Source: RGIG8767 sp964487395 (GTDB lineage: Bacteria > Bacillota > Clostridia > Lachnospirales > Lachnospiraceae). Taken from it: 9,567 nucleotides of DNA. Where the stretch lies: assembly GCA_964487395.1 (NCBI GenBank), contig CAZAQH010000075.1, positions 1-9,567 of the forward strand, given 5' to 3'. The notes beneath the pieces are model-generated. The model had not been told where the DNA came from. It saw nothing but the letters and a program-made list of their open reading frames with translations, and made no database searches. Shown piece after piece: positions 6,048 to 9,567 of the stretch (positions are counted from its first letter, which is position 1; the number at the start of each line of letters is the position of its first letter). The position numbers were made by a program, and so were the translations under genes.

Positions 6048-8384
6048 ATGAAAGATAAACTTTATAAAATGATGAATTGGCCAAATATTGAAAGCATAGT
6101 ATATGGGGAAGAAAGTAATCCCTGTAAAATACTTGGAAGACAATTTCTTTCAGGCAATACTTTGTTTCAGACATTTCAACCGGGATGTGATAAAGTTGCA
6201 CTGATATTAGATGGTGATGACAAGACATATGAAATGGAATTAGCAGATGAGGAAGGATTTTTCGCAATTGCTGTTCCTGGAAAAGAGAAAAGACAATATA
6301 AATACCAGCTTACAGATAAAAATGGGAAAAAACAGGTCGTTTTAGATCCTTATTGTTTTGAAGTCATAATGACAGAAGAAGATACAAATAAATGGAATAA
6401 AGGTGTTTTATACGATTCCTATAAATTTTTAGGCGCTCATATGGTGGAAAAAGATGATATATCAGGTGTAAGTTTTCGTGTATGGGCACAAAATGCTATG
6501 CGAGTAGGTGTGATTGGAGATTTTAATAATTGGAATGGTAAACATCATCCAATGGAAAAGGACGAAAAAACAGGCATTTTTTCACTTTTTATTCCGGAAT
6601 TTAAAAAAGGTACACAATATCAGTATGAAGTAAAAATTAAGAGCGGGGAATTGTTACGCAAAAATGATCCCTATTCATTTTCTATGCATAATGGAATTTC
6701 TACTGTGATGGATGAGACTTCTATTAGATGGAAAGATACTACTTATTACAATAATCTTGAAAAATCATTTGATGTTAATAATGCCATGAATATCTATGAA
6801 ATCAAGAATGAAGCTTTTGTAAAAGAAGATGGCACTATAGCTACTTTTAATGAAATAGCAGAGTGGCTGATTCCATATTTAAAAGAAATGAAATATACAC
6901 ATGTTCAGTTTTTACCTATTATGGAAAAAAGTAATGGAAAGGAAAATCAGGTTATTTCCTTTTATTCAGTATATGAAAAATACGGTACAAATGAAGAATT
7001 TAAAGAATTTATTAATAAAATGCACAAGGAAAATATAGGAGTTATTTTAGAATGGGTTCCTGCTTATTTTAACAAAGCTGAAAATGGTTTGTGTTATTTC
7101 GATGGTACGTATTTATATGGTCATATGGACGAAAGAATGAGAAATAATGTTACATATGATGGATTCCAATTCAATTACGCAAGACCTCAGGTATTAATTT
7201 ATTTGCTTTCAAGTGCCTTATATTGGGTAAATGAATGTCACGCAGACGGGCTTTTTGTATCAGGACTTTCCTCTATGCTGTATCTTGATTATGGAAAAAA
7301 AGATGGACAGTGGGTAGCCAATATATATGGTGGTAATGAGAATCTTGATGCAATTGAATTTATTAAACATTTAAACAGCATTCTCCACAAGAATAAAGGT
7401 GTTATTACGATTACAAAGGAAACATCTGCATGGCCAGAAATTACGAATGCATTAAAAGATGGCGGTCTTGGGTTTGATTATATATGGAATACCGGCTTTA
7501 GAGATGATTTTTTAACATATATGGAGAAAGATTACGAATGGCGTTATAACGATATTGGAGAATTGACCAATAACATGCTTTATGCATATTGTGAAAATTA
7601 TATTTTACCAATCACTTATGAGGAACTGCAAAATGAGAAGCAGTCTTTGATTCAGTATTTACCTGGAACAGAACAGGAAAAAGAAGCAAATCTACGTATG
7701 TTGCTTTCCTTCTATATATGCCACCCGGGTAAAAAAATGATTTGTAAAGGTATTGAAAACGGAGAAACAAAGAACAAGGGAATAGCCAATTTATCAAAAG
7801 TACTAAATTCCCTTTATCAGGAACTACCGGCTTTGCATCGATTGGACAGAAGTACGGATGGCTTTGAATGGATTCAATGTATTAATCACAATGATGGAGT
7901 AATCAGTTTTCTTAGAAAAGGCGAATATATCGATCAGACATTGTTGGTTGTATGTAATTTTTCCAACCAGTCATATAACGGATATAAGTTTGGTCTGCCT
8001 TATGAAGGAAAATATAAAGAAATCTTTTTATCAGAAGAAAAACAATTTGGTGGAGATAAAACAATAGCTGCAAGAGTGAAAGAGACAAAGGAAGAGGATT
8101 ATGACGGAAGAAAGAATTCACTAACGGTTCGCATTCATCCATTATCCATTTCCATTTATCAGTATAAGCCATATACCGAAGAGGAATTATTGGAAATAGC
8201 TGAAAAAAAAGTTCAAATCATTAAAGAAAGACTGGAAAAAGAAGCAATTAAAAAAGCCAATGAATTAAAGAAAATGAGTTTAAAAGAAGAACTGGAAAAT
8301 AAGATTACAGAAGCAAATCGCAAAATTGCCAAGGGGGAAGAACGCGAAAAGGCAATTAAAGTCACAACAAAAAAGACGAAATAG
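6048..8384 (+). CDS. Glycogen branching enzyme-like protein (GH13/GlgB fold) lacking all catalytic residues; probable pseudoenzyme
   Basis: This 778-residue protein has full GlgB architecture. An N-terminal N1 beta domain covers about 1-115. A CBM48-like domain follows (GVSFRVWAQNAMRVGVIGDFNNWNG region, about 126-225). The GH13 barrel spans about 247-600 and a beta C-terminal domain runs to about 708. Fold motifs are kept: SSMLYLDY, YGGNENLDAIEF, GGLGFDYIWNTGF, ANLRMLLSFYICHPGKK. Catalytic positions are not. Region I reads EWVPAYF (335-341; normally DWVPxHF). Region II reads GLFVS (401-405; normally GLRVD), so the nucleophile Asp is Ser405. Region III reads TKETS (456-460; normally AEEST), so the acid/base Glu is Lys457. 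Region IV reads TYEE (523-526; normally SHDE). Residues 709-778 are a Lys/Glu-rich, coiled-coil-like tail ending in a basic stretch, absent from ordinary GlgB. No frameshift or stop interrupts it. AGGGGAGG lies 5 nt before ATG. It sits between DUF1015 and MscS genes in one operon. Branching activity is not expected; a glycan-binding or regulatory role is inference. Confidence 0.9.
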   Translation: MKDKLYKMMNWPNIESIVYGEESNPCKILGRQFLSGNTLFQTFQPGCDKVALILDGDDKTYEMELADEEGFFAIAVPGKEKRQYKYQLTDKNGKKQVVLDPYCFEVIMTEEDTNKWNKGVLYDSYKFLGAHMVEKDDISGVSFRVWAQNAMRVGVIGDFNNWNGKHHPMEKDEKTGIFSLFIPEFKKGTQYQYEVKIKSGELLRKNDPYSFSMHNGISTVMDETSIRWKDTTYYNNLEKSFDVNNAMNIYEIKNEAFVKEDGTIATFNEIAEWLIPYLKEMKYTHVQFLPIMEKSNGKENQVISFYSVYEKYGTNEEFKEFINKMHKENIGVILEWVPAYFNKAENGLCYFDGTYLYGHMDERMRNNVTYDGFQFNYARPQVLIYLLSSALYWVNECHADGLFVSGLSSMLYLDYGKKDGQWVANIYGGNENLDAIEFIKHLNSILHKNKGVITITKETSAWPEITNALKDGGLGFDYIWNTGFRDDFLTYMEKDYEWRYNDIGELTNNMLYAYCENYILPITYEELQNEKQSLIQYLPGTEQEKEANLRMLLSFYICHPGKKMICKGIENGETKNKGIANLSKVLNSLYQELPALHRLDRSTDGFEWIQCINHNDGVISFLRKGEYIDQTLLVVCNFSNQSYNGYKFGLPYEGKYKEIFLSEEKQFGGDKTIAARVKETKEEDYDGRKNSLTVRIHPLSISIYQYKPYTEEELLEIAEKKVQIIKERLEKEAIKKANELKKMSLKEELENKITEANRKIAKGEEREKAIKVTTKKTK

Positions 8385-8407
8385 TATTTGCGGAAAAGAG
8401 GTTAATT

Positions 8408-9295
8408 GTGTTTGGAATAGTTATAAAACAATTAGAATCCGTTATTGATCCAAGCGGAAATATTAATACAGGTCTATTAGAAACTTATCTTCAGGAGATT
8501 CCAGAAAGAGCACTTAGACTTGGCGTAAAGGTTATTCTTGCACTTCTTATATTTTTTATTGGAATGAAACTGATAAAATGGCTTCGTAAGATAATGAGAA
8601 AGGCTCTAAAAAAAGGTAATGCCGATATAGGTGTCATTCAGTTTTTAGATTCTTTAGCCAAAGTTGTTCTGATAGCTTGTTTAATTATCGGTATTGCTTC
8701 TAAATTTGGACTTGAGACGACAAGTCTTGTGGCGGTGCTTGGAACGGCATCCTTATCCATTGGTCTTGCCCTGCAGGGAAGCTTAAGTAATTTTGCAGGT
8801 GGTGTCTTGATTTTGCTTTTAAAACCGTTTCGAGTAGGTGATTATATACAGGAAGATACTAAGAATAACGAAGGAACTGTAATCGAGATATCCCTTTTTT
8901 ATACGAAACTTGCAACGTATGATGGTAAAGTCATTGTATTACCAAACGGAACACTTGCTAATAATAGTCTTACCAATGTTACAGGGACTGACAGCAGAAA
9001 AATAGATATTAAAACATCTATTTCTTACCAGGCAGATATTAAAAAGGCAAGAGAAGCTATCCTTACCATGATGAAAAAAGAAGATAAGGTTCAAAAGAAG
9101 GAAGAAATGCTTGTCTATGTACATGAACTGGCTGATAGTGGTGTAATTATCGGTATTCGCTGTTATGTACAAAATGATGATTATTGGGAAATGAAATGGC
9201 ATTTGACAGAAATGGTGAAATATACATTAGATGAGAATCATATTGAAATCCCATATCCACAGATAGATGTACATTTGACAGAAAAAGCAGAATAA
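8408..9295 (+). CDS. mscS: Small-conductance mechanosensitive channel, MscS family
   Basis: This is a 295-residue membrane channel that opens under membrane tension and releases solutes during hypo-osmotic shock. E. coli MscS is 286 residues, so this is a minimal three-helix form. TM1 lies at about 36-58 and TM2 at about 76-98. TM3, which lines the pore, is about 104-138 and contains GLALQGSLSN (119-128), nearly identical to the E. coli pore helix, followed by KPFRVGDYI (139-147), the start of the cytoplasmic beta domain. The remainder matches the cytoplasmic cage (VLPNGTLANNSLTN; IEIPYPQIDVHL at the end). The start is GTG at 8408, supported by AAGAGG (8396-8401) 6 nt upstream; no better ATG is nearby. 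It lies 23 nt after the GlgB-like gene with no terminator between, so it is probably co-transcribed. Two stop codons occur in tandem (9293-9298). No GC-rich terminator separates it from the tRNA promoter. Confidence 0.95.
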   Translation: MFGIVIKQLESVIDPSGNINTGLLETYLQEIPERALRLGVKVILALLIFFIGMKLIKWLRKIMRKALKKGNADIGVIQFLDSLAKVVLIACLIIGIASKFGLETTSLVAVLGTASLSIGLALQGSLSNFAGGVLILLLKPFRVGDYIQEDTKNNEGTVIEISLFYTKLATYDGKVIVLPNGTLANNSLTNVTGTDSRKIDIKTSISYQADIKKAREAILTMMKKEDKVQKKEEMLVYVHELADSGVIIGIRCYVQNDDYWEMKWHLTEMVKYTLDENHIEIPYPQIDVHLTEKAE

Positions 9296-9300
9296 TAAAA

Positions 9301-9369
9301 AACATTTGTTATAAAATAGAAAATTTATTCTTGTCAAAAGAATACAGAACTATTATAATAACAAATGTT
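9301..9369. repeat. 12-bp perfect inverted repeat flanking the tRNA-Thr promoter
   Basis: AACATTTGTTAT at 9301-9312 is the exact reverse complement of ATAACAAATGTT at 9358-9369, with 45 nt between. The right arm overlaps the end of the -10 box and the predicted transcription start of the tRNA; the left arm lies just after mscS. A shorter inverted repeat (9326-9332 with 9338-9344) lies between them over the -35 box. It could be a weak AT-rich terminator for mscS, an operator, or chance in AT-rich DNA. Confidence 0.6.
9331..9359 (+). promoter_or_regulatory. Promoter for tRNA-Thr
   Basis: TTGTCA (9331-9336) and a perfect TATAAT (9354-9359) are separated by exactly 17 nt. Transcription would start near 9366, about 8 nt before the mature tRNA 5' end. 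This is a strong match, as expected for a stable RNA gene. Confidence 0.87.
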
Positions 9370-9373
9370 GACT

Positions 9374-9446
9374 GCTGAAATAGCTCAGTTGGTAGAGCAC
9401 TTCACTCGTAATGAAGGGGTCGAGGGTTCAAGTCCCTTTTTCAGCT
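9374..9446 (+). tRNA. tRNA-Thr, anticodon CGU
   Basis: A complete 73-nt cloverleaf. The acceptor GCTGAAA (9374-9380) pairs perfectly with TTTCAGC (9439-9445), with discriminator T at 9446. The D arm is GCTC/GAGC (9383-9386 with 9395-9398). The anticodon stem is CTTCA/TGAAG (9400-9404 with 9412-9416) around loop CTCGTAA, giving anticodon CGT at 9407-9409, which reads ACG (threonine). The variable loop has 5 nt. The T arm is GAGGG/CCCTT (one G-U pair) with loop TTCAAGT. CCA is not encoded, so it must be added after transcription. It has its own promoter and a downstream hairpin terminator. Confidence 0.96.
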
Positions 9447-9455
9447 TTGATAATG

Positions 9456-9490
9456 ACAGCCATGTACCTGTTTGGGTTTATGGCTGTTTT
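9456..9490 (+). terminator. Intrinsic terminator after tRNA-Thr
   Basis: ACAGCCAT (9456-9463) pairs perfectly with ATGGCTGT (9480-9487), followed by TTT to 9490. A possible inner helix, ACC/GGT (9466-9468 with 9475-9477), would shorten the loop. The T run is short but correctly placed 10 nt after the tRNA. Confidence 0.75.
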
Positions 9491-9524
9491 ACATACTAAG
9501 TAATATTTAGACTATATAGGTAAT

Positions 9525-9541
9525 TGCGAAACGAGTTCGCA
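9525..9541. other. Small GC-richer hairpin in the terminal gene-free stretch
   Basis: TGCGAA (9525-9530) and TTCGCA (9536-9541) form a 6-bp stem around ACGAG. The stretch from 9491 to the window end has no coding sequence, and this is the only structure I see in it. No T run follows, so it is not a terminator. It may belong to the leader or a repeat of whatever follows outside the window. Confidence 0.3.
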
Positions 9542-9567
9542 CTCTTGATTCCAGACAAGAAAAGAAT

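Noticed and set aside
6048..8384. Calling the GlgB-like gene a pseudogene
   Set aside because: The frame is complete, has a good ribosome binding site, keeps fold motifs and carries an extra structured tail; the losses are confined to the active site, which fits a pseudoenzyme better than a decaying gene.
9439..9567. Phage or element attachment site at the tRNA 3' end
   Set aside because: No repeat of the tRNA 3' sequence and no integrase is seen in the remaining 121 nt; the window ends too soon to judge.
1..9567. CRISPR array or insertion sequence
   Set aside because: No regularly spaced direct repeats, transposase, or terminal inverted repeats with target duplications were found on reading through.

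Overview
The window is AT-rich DNA with short intergenic gaps, strong AGGAGG-type ribosome binding sites and TTGACA/TATAAT-like promoters. This points to a low-GC Gram-positive anaerobe of the Clostridia. The gene content (an L,D-transpeptidase with a YoaR-like domain, a serC-serA-DUF1015 neighbourhood, and a GlgB paralogue) suggests Lachnospiraceae or a near relative. That placement is inference from protein style and was not tested by a database search.

Layout: (1) 1-492, the C-terminal part of acetolactate synthase large subunit (ilvB), cut by the window edge. (2) 544-1956, a membrane-anchored L,D-transpeptidase. (3) 1987-4403, a promoter, then serC and serA (12 nt apart), closed by a strong hairpin that looks bidirectional. 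(4) 4433-4702 on the minus strand, an unrecognised 89-residue protein converging on serA and sharing that hairpin. (5) 4739-4777, two divergent promoters that physically overlap; one fires leftward into the 89-residue gene, the other rightward into (6) a three-gene run at 4809-9295: a DUF1015 protein, a full-length GlgB-like protein, and an MscS-type channel, with gaps of 18 and 23 nt. (7) 9331-9490, a tRNA-Thr(CGU) with its own promoter and terminator. The last ~75 nt hold only a small hairpin.

SerA and SerC perform the first two steps of phosphoserine synthesis; no serB is present here. The DUF1015 protein next door carries a DGHHR box like that of the ParB/sulfiredoxin fold, which includes free serine kinases, so a serine-related role is a reasonable hypothesis.

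The most striking gene is the GlgB-like protein. Its length, domain order and structural motifs are those of a glycogen branching enzyme. Yet all seven GH13 invariant residues are replaced by ungapped comparison with the canonical motifs, including the nucleophile (Asp to Ser), the acid/base (Glu to Lys) and the third carboxylate (Asp to Glu). It also has a 70-residue charged, coiled-coil-like C-terminal tail. It looks like a maintained pseudoenzyme, perhaps a glycan-binding scaffold or regulator, co-transcribed with DUF1015 and MscS proteins.
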